A stretch of DNA of 64,000 bases from an uncultured Colwellia sp. (GTDB taxonomy: Bacteria; Pseudomonadota; Gammaproteobacteria; Enterobacterales; Alteromonadaceae), in the NCBI GenBank assembly GCA_913058145.1, contig CAJXQM010000011.1, positions 1 to 64,000 on the forward strand, given 5' to 3'. Both the position numbers and the translations under genes were made by a program. The notes beneath the pieces are model-generated. The model saw only the letters and a program-made list of their open reading frames with translations, had not been told where the DNA came from and made no database searches. Shown here piece by piece: positions 1 through 6,915 of the stretch. Numbering within the stretch: the stretch's first letter is position 1; each line of letters opens with the position of its first letter.

Positions 1-192
1 CCTAAAGCGGCAGTGAAAGCAGCTCCTAAAGCGGCAGTGAAAGCAGCTCCTAAAGCGGCAGTGAAAGCAGCTCCTAAAGCGGCAGTGAAAGCAGCTCCTA
101 AAGTGGCAGTGAAAGCAGCTCCTAAAGCGGCAGTGCAAGCAGCTCCTAAAGCGGCAGTGCAAGCAGCCCCCAAAGCGGCAGTGCAAGCAGCC
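1..192 (+). repeat. 24-bp tandem repeat, eight copies
   Basis: Eight consecutive 24-bp units each encode PKAAVKAA or a one-residue variant. The first four are nearly identical at DNA level. The last three share an AAA-to-CAA change (Lys to Gln), which suggests stepwise duplication. The unit is a multiple of three, so changes in copy number keep the frame. Confidence 0.9.
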
Positions 193-204
193 CCTAAAAA
201 GTAA
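1..204 (+). CDS. C-terminal end of a Lys/Ala/Pro repeat protein (5' end outside the window)
   Basis: The reading frame is open from base 1 and stops at TAA 202-204, so only the C-terminus is visible. It consists of eight near-perfect copies of an 8-residue unit (PKAAVKAA, later PKAAVQAA) and ends in PKK. Such basic Ala/Lys/Pro tails occur in histone H1-like proteins, AlgP-like proteins and PhaF-type phasins, where the tail binds DNA. The next gene is a phasin, so a PhaF-like granule-associated protein is a reasonable inference, but the N-terminal domain that would settle it is missing. A GTG at 13 lies inside the repeats and is not a real start. The block is visibly richer in GC than its flanks. 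Confidence 0.7.
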   Translation, partial: PKAAVKAAPKAAVKAAPKAAVKAAPKAAVKAAPKVAVKAAPKAAVQAAPKAAVQAAPKAAVQAAPKK

Positions 205-263
205 CTGATATTTTTTATTGATTATTTATTTTTATCAAATACTTAAGTTATAATTTTGGTTAA

Positions 264-280
264 TTGATGCGGTGCAGCAA
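264..280. promoter_or_regulatory. PhaR-type inverted repeat, upstream copy
   Basis: TTGATGC, a 3-bp spacer, then GCAGCAA: a 7-bp inverted repeat with one mismatch. It closely resembles the second copy at 332-348 and lies just upstream of the -35 box of the phasin promoter. The CTGC-N3/4-GCAG core is the pattern known for PhaR repressors of phasin genes; this copy has ATGC in its left half. Confidence 0.5.
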
Positions 281-288
281 AAAAACTA

Positions 289-317
289 TTGACGACCATC
301 TTTTGACAGATTATACT
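289..317 (+). promoter_or_regulatory. Sigma-70 promoter of the phasin gene
   Basis: The -35 box TTGACG (289-294) and -10 box TATACT (312-317) are separated by 17 bp, close to consensus. Transcription would start near 324, giving a leader of about 44 nt that contains the second inverted repeat and the ribosome binding site. Confidence 0.7.
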
Positions 318-331
318 AGCTTCAAATCAAC

Positions 332-348
332 TTGCTGCAACGCAGCAT
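332..348. promoter_or_regulatory. PhaR-type inverted repeat between promoter and start codon
   Basis: TTGCTGC, spacer AAC, GCAGCAT. The core CTGC-N3-GCAG (335-345) matches exactly the TGC-rich operator described for PhaR of Paracoccus. It lies just after the predicted transcription start, where a bound repressor would block phasin expression until PHA granules titrate it away. Identification as a PhaR site is an inference, since no phaR gene lies in the window. Confidence 0.6.
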
Positions 349-367
349 CACAAAAGGAAATTTTATT

Positions 368-739
368 ATGTTTACACAATTAACTGAGCAATTTAATACT
401 GCAATGAAATCATTCAACAATGTAGATCAGTTTTCTTCAGCGATGAAGCCATTTAACAGTCTTGTAGAAATTAATACTAAAACGGTTGAGCAATTAATCA
501 ATCAACAAGCTGCATTAATTACCACAATCATGAACGACAGTGTTGCTCAAACTAAAGCATTATCAGCGCAAACAGATTTAGCAACAGCAATTGAATCACA
601 AAAAGTGTTTACTGAAGCACTTCAAGCAAAAGTTTCTGCATCAGCTAAAGAAGCTTATGATGTTGTAACTAGAACTTCTGAAGAAGTAACTACGCTAGTT
701 AAAGATTCTGTGACTGAAGCATCTACACTTGCTAAGTAA
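368..739 (+). CDS. Phasin family protein (polyhydroxyalkanoate granule coat)
   Basis: A 123-residue protein starting MFTQLTEQFN. It is Ala/Ser/Thr-rich and almost entirely helical in appearance, with no signal peptide or membrane segment, which is typical of the phasin_2 family that coats PHA granules in the cytoplasm. The ATG at 368 is chosen over an in-frame TTG at 332 because AAAGGA sits correctly before it and because 332 lies inside the operator-like repeat. The gene has its own near-consensus promoter and two tandem terminators, so it is monocistronic. The preceding Lys/Ala-rich protein may be a second granule-associated protein. Confidence 0.8.
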   Translation: MFTQLTEQFNTAMKSFNNVDQFSSAMKPFNSLVEINTKTVEQLINQQAALITTIMNDSVAQTKALSAQTDLATAIESQKVFTEALQAKVSASAKEAYDVVTRTSEEVTTLVKDSVTEASTLAK

Positions 740-744
740 TTGAT

Positions 745-776
745 GCAAAAAAAACAAGCCTACTTTGGGCTTGTTC
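745..776 (+). terminator. Intrinsic terminator 1 after phasin
   Basis: A hairpin with arms around ACAAGCC and GGCTTGT, six nucleotides after the stop codon, flanked by an A-run upstream and a short U-tract. Confidence 0.75.
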
Positions 777-782
777 TTTACA

Positions 783-812
783 AAAGCCAGTATTGAAATA
801 CTGGCTTTTTTT
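783..812 (+). terminator. Intrinsic terminator 2 after phasin
   Basis: AAAGCCAGTATT and AATACTGGCTTT form a perfect long stem followed by a T-run. It immediately follows the first terminator, so readthrough toward the convergent CBS gene is strongly blocked. Confidence 0.85.
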
Positions 813-903
813 ATGGTTAAATATAATTAATAATGTGAACACCAAAAAATGGATTGGCTCCTAACCGAGTAATCAAATTTTGCTAGTAAATAGGGGTCAC
901 AAT

Positions 904-1302
904 CTACTTATTAAACTTGTTAACCGCCGCTAGTAATTGCCGACAAGAAACCTGCCCGACCAACTTACCATTCTCAACGACAGGTCGACGACGTTGATTT
1001 TTGAGTAACATGTCTTGAGCAACATTTATAATACCGTCGCTGGGGTGAGCGACCACTAATTCTTTAGTCATGTATTCATTTACCAAACCAACACCAACAC
1101 CATTGTAAGTGGCTTTGAGTATCGCGGCTAAGCAATCCATTTCTGAAAGTACACCCACTAGGGTATTATTATTATTCATCACACAAACCCCTGATACCTT
1201 ATTGTCTATGATGATTTTCATCGTATCAAATAAACTGGCATCATCCTTCACCTGGATTGGGTTAGTAATCATATAATCACGCAAGTCAACTGAGTGAAGC
1301 AT
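904..1302 (-). CDS. CBS-domain pair protein
   Basis: A 132-residue cytoplasmic protein made of two CBS motifs (about residues 8-60 and 73-130) and nothing else. CBS pairs (Bateman modules) bind adenosine nucleotides such as AMP, ATP or SAM and regulate other proteins, so the partner cannot be inferred from sequence alone. The start is supported by AAGGAA upstream of the ATG. The gene converges with the phasin gene and stands alone. A plausible promoter lies at 1396-1425. Confidence 0.85.
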   Translation of the reverse strand: MLHSVDLRDYMITNPIQVKDDASLFDTMKIIIDNKVSGVCVMNNNNTLVGVLSEMDCLAAILKATYNGVGVGLVNEYMTKELVVAHPSDGIINVAQDMLLKNQRRRPVVENGKLVGQVSCRQLLAAVNKFNK

Positions 1303-1740
1303 GGTAAAATTCCTTATAATTTAATAATATTCTACTTATGAAAAAACGGACCGTGTATTTTTCTGAGTCTGATCTGTGACCATCAAACTAAATAGAATAT
1401 AAACACCATATCTAATGTAAGTCAAAGAATTCTATAAATATTATTACAATACATCGACGAGTAATGCAATATACCGTATAAGCGTTACTCGAATTAATAT
1501 TATAGGTAACATATTACTTAGTTTTTATTATTAGTAACGGTTATGTTAGTTAAGTTCAATCTTCACGATAATCAGACCCCAAGTTTGTCGCAAAATTAGC
1601 GATGGCAATACAAATTATTTGTCCAAATATCACATAGTAAAGTTGGTGGCTTGGGTGTGTTATTCTATATTTATACCTTGGCGTTAGGTTAGTATCCTAG
1701 GTATCGGTTAAGATGCCTATTATAGAAAGTAAGGCAAAAT
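1303..1740. other. 438-bp intergenic region between divergent genes
   Basis: The region is AT-rich and holds the likely CBS promoter and, in its right part, presumably the promoter of the monooxygenase gene (AAGG ribosome binding site just before 1741). I see no open frame, RNA gene or repeat in it. Confidence 0.6.
1396..1425 (-). promoter_or_regulatory. Likely promoter of the CBS gene
   Basis: On the minus strand TTGACT (1420-1425) is followed after 18 bp by TATATT (1396-1401). This predicts a leader of roughly 90 nt before the start at 1302. Confidence 0.45.
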
Positions 1741-3246
1741 ATGGGTGATTTTAAAGGTTGTGAAGAGTTGAAAAATAAACAAGATAACTGGGCTACTTGT
1801 CAGGTATGTCAGGGGCGTGGCAAAAGAAACATGAGGCTCCGCAAGAAAGTCCGACTCCGCTACCAGAGAGAGTTGGACCAATTTGAAAAAACGACTAGTG
1901 AAGGAACCCCACCCGTTCGTCCTCAAGGTCACCTCTATGATTGCTTGAACTGTTGTGGTTCTGGCTTAATTCATTCTACTAGCCATCCTATCGCAGATAC
2001 AGAAAACTACCCACATGTTGCCATTATTGGCGGTGGTATAGGTGGAGTAGCTCTGGCTATAGCGTGTATGCACCGTGGTATCCCTTTTACGCTTTATGAA
2101 CGCGATAGCGACTTTGATGCAAGATCTCAAGGCTATGGACTCACTTTGCAACAAGCGAGTAAAGCGATCGAGGGGTTGGGCATTTTATCGTTAGAAGAAG
2201 GCGTGACGTCAACAAGACATGTTGTTCATACTACAGAAGGTAAAGTGATTGGTGAATGGGGGATCAGAAAGTGGTTACCCTCACATATAAAAGCGTCAGT
2301 GAAGCGAAGAAATGTACATATTTCACGGCAGTCTTTGCGCTTAGCTTTGCTTAAGCAACTTGGAGGGCATGATGTGGTGCAGTGGGGACATCAGTTAGTC
2401 AGTTTTAAAGAAAGTGCTAAGAAATGCGAAGATGAATGCGTTGAACTTAATTTTAAGGTTGAAGGTAAAGGGGAGATAAAGAGCGCTAGAGCGGATCTTG
2501 TGGTGGGCGCCGATGGTATTCGTAGTTCGGTGCGTCAATTGCTAATTGGTGAGGATATTACCCCTTTACGCTACCTAGATTGTATTGTGATCTTGGGTAT
2601 TTGCCCTTTGGCAGCTCTTGGAGGGCTTGAGAGCTCTTTGCTGGATTCGGCCACAGTATTCCAAACTGCCAATGGCCATGATCGCATATATATGATGCCT
2701 TATGCGTTAGATTCAGTAATGTGGCAACTTAGTTTTCCAATGCCAGAAGAAGAGGCAAAGGCGTTGAGTACCTTAGGTCCTCATGCACTCAAGGAAGAAG
2801 CATGTCGACGATGTCAGTGGCACGATCCCATCCCGCAGATATTAACGGCAACTCTAGAAGCTAATATTTCTGGTTATCCCGTATATGACCGAGCACTACT
2901 CAAATCAGAATTATTAGAGAAAGGGACCCAGGTCACTCTGATTGGCGATGCGGCTCATCCTATGAGTCCATTCAAAGGCCAGGGCGCCAATCAAGCGCTA
3001 TTAGATGCCTTGGCGCTGGCTCGTTTGATATCAAAAGGATGTAGACCCAGATCACAATGGCGGGAAACTGGCCTGAGAGAAAGTGTGTTAACTGAATTTG
3101 AATCAGAAATGTTAGCACGCAGTGCTTCAAAGGTGAAAGATTCAGCTGAAGCTGCAAAGTTTTTGCATTCCGAGACTGTGCTACATGAGGGTAATGAGCC
3201 TAGAGGACGATGCCTACAGAGAAAAGATGTTGACGTTATTTTATGA
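1741..3246 (+). CDS. FAD-dependent monooxygenase with N-terminal DnaJ-like zinc ribbon
   Basis: A 501-residue protein. The N-terminus has two CxxCxGxG knuckles, C20-x2-C23 and C68-x2-C71, as in one DnaJ zinc-binding unit, separated by a basic helix-like stretch. From about residue 92 it is a class A flavin monooxygenase (PHBH fold): GxGxxG at 97-102, the conserved DG at 258-259 and the ribityl-binding GDAAHP at 402-407. These enzymes hydroxylate small, often aromatic substrates using NAD(P)H and O2. The substrate here is unknown, and the zinc ribbon may serve in protein or nucleic acid contact. The stop overlaps the start of the next gene (ATGA), so the two are probably co-translated. An AAGG motif precedes the ATG. 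Confidence 0.8.
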   Translation: MGDFKGCEELKNKQDNWATCQVCQGRGKRNMRLRKKVRLRYQRELDQFEKTTSEGTPPVRPQGHLYDCLNCCGSGLIHSTSHPIADTENYPHVAIIGGGIGGVALAIACMHRGIPFTLYERDSDFDARSQGYGLTLQQASKAIEGLGILSLEEGVTSTRHVVHTTEGKVIGEWGIRKWLPSHIKASVKRRNVHISRQSLRLALLKQLGGHDVVQWGHQLVSFKESAKKCEDECVELNFKVEGKGEIKSARADLVVGADGIRSSVRQLLIGEDITPLRYLDCIVILGICPLAALGGLESSLLDSATVFQTANGHDRIYMMPYALDSVMWQLSFPMPEEEAKALSTLGPHALKEEACRRCQWHDPIPQILTATLEANISGYPVYDRALLKSELLEKGTQVTLIGDAAHPMSPFKGQGANQALLDALALARLISKGCRPRSQWRETGLRESVLTEFESEMLARSASKVKDSAEAAKFLHSETVLHEGNEPRGRCLQRKDVDVIL

Positions 3247-3557
3247 TTTTTTGGCCATGTATTTTAAAGCTGGATGGTGATGACGAGCTTGTTTACTTAG
3301 GCTCTGAACGTGATTTTATTTCGGAGTGTCGAGAATTAATCCTTACAGTTGATGACCACGTCATAGACTCTACTGGTTTGAGCTATTTAATTGAATTAAA
3401 AGCAGAGAAACTAGCATTAGTCAAAACAGAACGGATATTAGTTGTGGATGAAGTAACGGATTTAATTCGCGCTAACGAGTTCAAAAAGGCTGAGTTATGC
3501 CTGACTAAAATTAACTTTTTAACGGTATCAGATGCCATTAACTCATTGCTTTATTGA
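3243..3557 (+). CDS. Small conserved protein, DUF4144-like
   Basis: A 104-residue protein whose ATG overlaps the stop of the monooxygenase gene by ATGA, so translational coupling is expected. It has no signal peptide or membrane segment. The opening (MIFWPCILKLDGDDELVYL) and the acidic, alternating pattern resemble DUF4144 proteins of Vibrio and Shewanella as I remember them; the function of that family is unknown. The tight overlap suggests it works with the monooxygenase, for example as an accessory or regulatory subunit, but nothing in the sequence proves it. Confidence 0.65.
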   Translation: MIFWPCILKLDGDDELVYLGSERDFISECRELILTVDDHVIDSTGLSYLIELKAEKLALVKTERILVVDEVTDLIRANEFKKAELCLTKINFLTVSDAINSLLY

Positions 3558-3713
3558 ACTAAACAAACATGGGATATAGGAGTTATTAAAAATAAAAAGT
3601 CTAATCGAATGCTAGTGTCAGTTCAGTATCCGTTAAAATATAACTCTAGTCTAAGCCTAGTACGTTGTGTGAAACTTTTATATACAAGGCTTATAAAGAG
3701 TTGCTATGGGTAC

Positions 3714-3733
3714 ACCAAAACCTTTTGGTTTTT
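3714..3733 (+). terminator. Weak terminator-like hairpin
   Basis: ACCAAAA and TTTTGGT pair across a 2-nt gap and are followed by a T-run. It is weak and about 160 bp after the stop of the small gene, so it may not be its main terminator. Confidence 0.35.
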
Positions 3734-3950
3734 AGGGATGTTTAGAGATTTATAATGCTTTTTATTCTGTGTGGGCTACTTTGATTAAATTTTTACACGG
3801 TGCGTTGTGCAGCAAAAATTGTATGGATATACTGTTAACGCCAGAAATGGTTCGTTATCATATACATTCAATAAGTTCGAGTTCTAGTATTCTGTTATTT
3901 TATTCAATATTTTTGGACACAACCCGTTCTTATAATATTTTAGCGATAGA

Positions 3951-3978
3951 GTTATATTCGTAAGGTAACGAATATAAC
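3951..3978. repeat. Perfect inverted repeat upstream of the methyltransferase gene
   Basis: GTTATATTCG and CGAATATAAC flank an 8-bp spacer, ending about 40 bp before the TTG start of the next gene. It has no T-tract, so a regulator binding site or an RNA hairpin in the leader is more likely than a terminator. Confidence 0.5.
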
Positions 3979-4018
3979 TAATCTACACTACAACGATAAT
4001 TAAGGGCAGGGCATAAAC

Positions 4019-4966
4019 TTGACCATAAAATGGCACCAACTGATAGAAAAAGCATGGAATAATCGTAAAGTATTACATGAGTCTGACGAATTTGATAGTT
4101 GGCGTGTTTTTCATGGTTACACTGAAGGGGCAAAAGGCATTGTTATTGAGAAATTCGGTACAATGGCACTGGTTGAATATAAGGATGATATTCGTGATGA
4201 TCTTGATGTGATAAAAGATGCGCTGTTACAGCGTTTTCCGTTCACGTTAATTTTGGCCAAAGGTGATCAATCGATCGGGTTACGATTAAAAGATAGAATT
4301 TTTGCGCTACATGGCGATTTTTCTGACGCCCCAGAATTTGCTAAAGAGTATGGGGTCCATTACAGTTTACGACCGGATGCTATGCATAATACTGGTTTGT
4401 ATCTGGACGCGCGCCCAGTGCGCAAATGGTTAGCTAATAATAGCAAGGGGCGTCGTGTCCTTAACTTATTTTCATTCACTGGAAGTCTTGGTATCGCTGC
4501 TTTAAAAGGCGGCGCAAAAGCTGCGATCCATCTAGACAGATCGAAAGAATTGTTACCACGTATCCAGAAGAGCTATGAACAAAACGGCTTAGATCTTGGA
4601 TCTCGCAGTTTTGTTCAAGGGGATATTTACAAGCATTTACCTAAAGCAATAAAGCATGGCCAGATGTTCGATGGCATTATTTTAGACCCTCCTCCAAAAT
4701 TGCGTAAGTCACCTCATTCAAAGCAACAATCTCAGGGGCAAGATTTTTTGGGGTTGGCAAAACTTTGTTCAAAGCTGTTAAGTCCGGGAGGGTGGCTGAT
4801 TTGCATGTTTCATCGCTTTGACGCAACGTGGGACGAGTCAGATAATGAAGTTATTGTTTCATCCTCGAGTACGTTGAAAATGATTCATCGGTTCACTAGT
4901 GAATGCGACTTTCCTGATGATAATATTGATCGAAAGTTAAGAGTGACTGTCTTCGAAAAGATTTAA
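4019..4966 (+). CDS. Class I SAM-dependent methyltransferase, RlmI/RlmK-like
   Basis: A 315-residue cytoplasmic enzyme with the Methyltrans_SAM core of the RlmI/RlmKL rRNA methyltransferase group. It shows NLFSFTGSLGIAAL (SAM motif I), an acidic residue after the second strand (HLDRSKE) and LDPPP in motif IV, where relatives have DPPxF. There is no N-terminal PUA domain as in RlmI, so a different nucleic acid target is possible. The start is TTG preceded by AGGGCAGGG, the only well-placed ribosome binding site. The gene ends where the integrase remnant begins, so it may mark the chromosomal side of an excised or decayed element. Confidence 0.75.
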   Translation: MTIKWHQLIEKAWNNRKVLHESDEFDSWRVFHGYTEGAKGIVIEKFGTMALVEYKDDIRDDLDVIKDALLQRFPFTLILAKGDQSIGLRLKDRIFALHGDFSDAPEFAKEYGVHYSLRPDAMHNTGLYLDARPVRKWLANNSKGRRVLNLFSFTGSLGIAALKGGAKAAIHLDRSKELLPRIQKSYEQNGLDLGSRSFVQGDIYKHLPKAIKHGQMFDGIILDPPPKLRKSPHSKQQSQGQDFLGLAKLCSKLLSPGGWLICMFHRFDATWDESDNEVIVSSSSTLKMIHRFTSECDFPDDNIDRKLRVTVFEKI

Positions 4967-5255
4967 AATATATAAAGCAACTAATATAGCCACCCACACA
5001 AAATTTAGAAAGATAATAATTAAACCAATCTTTGAACTGATTCGATGTTAGTCCCGAAGGAATTATTTTAAAGGTTTTTCGGATAAATTGTGCAGTACTT
5101 AGATTAATCGCTTCAGATCTGGATTTAGTACCGAGAGAAATGCGTACTGCGAACTGAAATCCTTTACTTCGAAGTGTTTTGGGGAGGACTACTCTAGTGT
5201 CGTAAGTATTATTTCTATTTTTTGAAAGATAGATATTGATTGTTGATCCACAAAA
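4967..5255 (-). pseudogene. N-terminal remnant of a tyrosine-recombinase integrase next to ssrA
   Basis: The minus-strand frame (4896-5258 in all) begins with a stretch (INIYLSKNRNNTYDTRVVLP, then VRISLGTKSRSEA) that resembles the arm-binding N-terminus of phage and island integrases, including the basic beta-strand pattern. The core-binding and catalytic domains (R..H..R..Y) are absent, and the frame runs out into unrelated sequence close to the methyltransferase gene. No ribosome binding site is visible. It starts within 50 bp of the tmRNA 3' end, the classical attachment site for this integrase class. I read it as the scar of an integrated element that was mostly deleted. The family call is from pattern alone. 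Confidence 0.55.
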
Positions 5256-5256
5256 C

Positions 5257-5301
5257 AAAAAAAAAGCGTTTGACTTTAAATTACTTTAAAATCAAACACT
5301 T
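5257..5301 (-). terminator. ssrA: Intrinsic terminator of ssrA
   Basis: On the minus strand a 17-bp stem with two G-U pairs (arms 5285-5301 and 5264-5280), a 4-nt loop and then nine U (5257-5265). It begins five nucleotides after the tmRNA CCA end. Confidence 0.85.
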
Positions 5302-5306
5302 ATATT

Positions 5307-5657
5307 TGGTGGAGCGGGGGGGAATCGAACCCCCGTCCAAAAAGCCTACATCCTCGGTACTACATGCTTAGTCGCTTATTTATTTAACCAATTAGACGCC
5401 AAGCGACAGGCTTCGTCATGGTGAGCTTGATACTATTTCGCGGTTCAGCCTCAAGCATGCTTCCCTCGCTAACCTATTTGGGGTGACCATCAATCCTCTA
5501 ACCAATAGGTGAGATTTCAAGGTGATGGCTAGCCTAAGCGGCTAGTGCGAACGTATCGTCGTTAGCAATTATAGTTTTTACGGCTTTTTACCAGGCAAAC
5601 CGCCCCTGGGCATGCACCTTGGGTTTCATGAATCTTGTCGAATCCTAGATCCGCCCC
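5307..5657 (-). ncRNA. ssrA: tmRNA (transfer-messenger RNA)
   Basis: The minus-strand transcript starts GGGGCGG (5657) and ends in CCGCTCCACCA (5307). The two ends pair as a 7-bp acceptor stem with one G-U, and a T-arm (GGTTCGAATCC type) precedes the 3' end. It rescues stalled ribosomes together with SmpB, whose gene lies just upstream on the same strand, as in E. coli. The length of about 351 nt is typical. The tag frame at 5534-5566 encodes ANDDTFALAA and stop, so with the charged alanine the full tag is AANDDTFALAA. The LAA end recognised by ClpXP is preserved. Confidence 0.95.
5534..5566 (-). other. ssrA: tmRNA proteolysis-tag reading frame
   Basis: Resume codon GCT (5564-5566), then codons for N D D T F A L A A and stop TAG (5534-5536). 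Compared with the E. coli tag ANDENYALAA, three middle residues differ (E-N-Y to D-T-F). The C-terminal ALAA degradation signal is the same. Confidence 0.9.
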
Positions 5658-5667
5658 AAAGTCTTAC

Positions 5668-5698
5668 TTTACTATTTACTATTTACTATTTACTATTA
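5668..5698. repeat. 7-bp tandem repeat upstream of ssrA
   Basis: Four copies of TTTACTA in a row, 10 bp upstream of the mature tmRNA 5' end. It lies between the likely promoter and the mature end, so copy number would change only the length of the precursor leader. Confidence 0.85.
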
Positions 5699-5723
5699 TA
5701 GGACTATTAATCCCATAAAACTA

Positions 5724-5752
5724 ATTATACAACGCTTAACCTAAATAGACAA
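5724..5752 (-). promoter_or_regulatory. ssrA: Likely ssrA promoter
   Basis: On the minus strand TTGTCT (5747-5752), 17 bp, then a perfect TATAAT (5724-5729). It predicts a precursor with a leader of about 60 nt to be trimmed to the mature 5' end at 5657. A second TATAAT at 5695-5700 lacks a good -35 box. Confidence 0.55.
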
Positions 5753-5773
5753 CTCGTGGTAATATTTAACCAG

Positions 5774-6262
5774 CTAACGATCCAAGTTTTTATTCTTCAT
5801 TAATCGTCCTTTATCAACAGCCCATTCTCTGTCTTTTATGTCAGAACGTTTGTCATGATCTTTCTTACCTTTACCCAAATAAAATTCGAGTTTTACCCAA
5901 CAGGCTTTCCAGTACATAGCAGTTGCAATCAAAGAATAACCGTCACGTTCAACAGCAGCAGTGATTTTTTCTAGCTCTCTACGGTTAAGTAGTAATTTTC
6001 TATCACGATTCGGATCACATACAACATGACTTGAGGCAGCATTAAGTGGTGATATTTCAGCACCCAATAAATACGCTTCTCCGTCTTTAATATGCACGTA
6101 ACAGTCAGAAATATTTACTTTGCCACTTCTAATACTCTTAATTTCCCAACCTTGTAAGCTCATTCCGCCTTCAAATTTGTCTGTTAAGCTATAGTTGTGC
6201 CTCGCTTTTTTATTTAAAGCGATAGTATTACTGTTGGAACTTTTTGATTTTTTCTTAGCCAT
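5774..6262 (-). CDS. smpB: SsrA-binding protein SmpB
   Basis: A 162-residue protein of normal SmpB length. It has the OB-fold core with [19 protein letters not shown] and the basic C-terminal tail ([17 protein letters not shown]) that enters the decoding site when tmRNA binds a stalled ribosome. The gene lies directly upstream of ssrA on the same strand, so protein and RNA partners are adjacent. It is divergent from ratA, as in E. coli. Confidence 0.97.
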   Translation of the reverse strand: MAKKKSKSSNSNTIALNKKARHNYSLTDKFEGGMSLQGWEIKSIRSGKVNISDCYVHIKDGEAYLLGAEISPLNAASSHVVCDPNRDRKLLLNRRELEKITAAVERDGYSLIATAMYWKACWVKLEFYLGKGKKDHDKRSDIKDREWAVDKGRLMKNKNLDR

Positions 6263-6473
6263 TATTTTCCACGTGTCTCTATAAATAAGTGGTGTTGGTC
6301 TTTCTTTGTCATTTTTTATTGTGAAAATTACACAGTAAAGTGCAGTTATTATACGTAGAATACTCCGCTTTTATATGAGAATTTTACTATTAGTAGAAAA
6401 ATGTCTAGATTAATGCGCTTGGTGGCATGTTTTGGTATGATATTGTCAATTTATTATTGAGGTAAACAGTAGA

Positions 6474-6914
6474 ATGCCATCCATAAGTCGTAGTGCACTG
6501 GTTATGTACAGTGTTGAACAAATGTATCAATTAATTAATGATGTTCTTGCTTATCCTCAATTTTTACCTGATTGCAGTAATAGTAAAATAATTTCTCAAG
6601 ATGAAAGCTCTGTAACTGCATCATTATTAGTATCTAAAGCAGGTATTAAAAAATGGTTCACAACTAAGAATACCTTAGTTTCTAATCAAAAAATCACACT
6701 AGAGCTAGTTGATGGACCCTTTAATAAACTTCAAGGACATTGGTTGTTAACGCCTTTATCAGATGAAGCTTGTAAAGTCAGTTTAGAACTTGAATATGAA
6801 TTTTCTAATAGAATGTTTGATCTCGCATTCGGTCGTGTCTTTACTCATATGACGAATAATATGGTTCAGGCATTTACTCAACGTGCGAAGCAAGTATATG
6901 GAGTTAATAACTAA
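6474..6914 (+). CDS. ratA: RatA family protein (COQ10/START-like)
   Basis: A 146-residue single-domain protein of the polyketide cyclase/COQ10 START-like fold, starting MPSISRSALVMYSVEQMY as the family does. In E. coli RatA (PasT) has been reported to interfere with 70S ribosome assembly and also linked to respiration and persistence; mitochondrial COQ10 relatives bind ubiquinone. Which role applies here is not visible from sequence. It is divergent from smpB and directly followed by rnfH, the usual gammaproteobacterial order. Confidence 0.9.
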   Translation: MPSISRSALVMYSVEQMYQLINDVLAYPQFLPDCSNSKIISQDESSVTASLLVSKAGIKKWFTTKNTLVSNQKITLELVDGPFNKLQGHWLLTPLSDEACKVSLELEYEFSNRMFDLAFGRVFTHMTNNMVQAFTQRAKQVYGVNN

Positions 6915-6915
6915 A

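Larger units (their letters stand above)
3558..4018. other. 461-bp intergenic region with two hairpins
   Basis: The region contains a terminator-like hairpin at 3714-3733 and a perfect 10-bp inverted repeat at 3951-3978. A 64-codon frame at 3769-3963 is AT-rich, has no ribosome binding site and looks like chance. Confidence 0.5.

Noticed and set aside
1-192. CRISPR-like array
   Set aside because: The units are contiguous 24-bp coding repeats without spacers and continue an open reading frame.
3769-3963. 64-codon plus-strand frame
   Set aside because: No ribosome binding site, AT-driven composition rich in Ser, Ile and Leu, and overlap with an inverted repeat; most likely chance.
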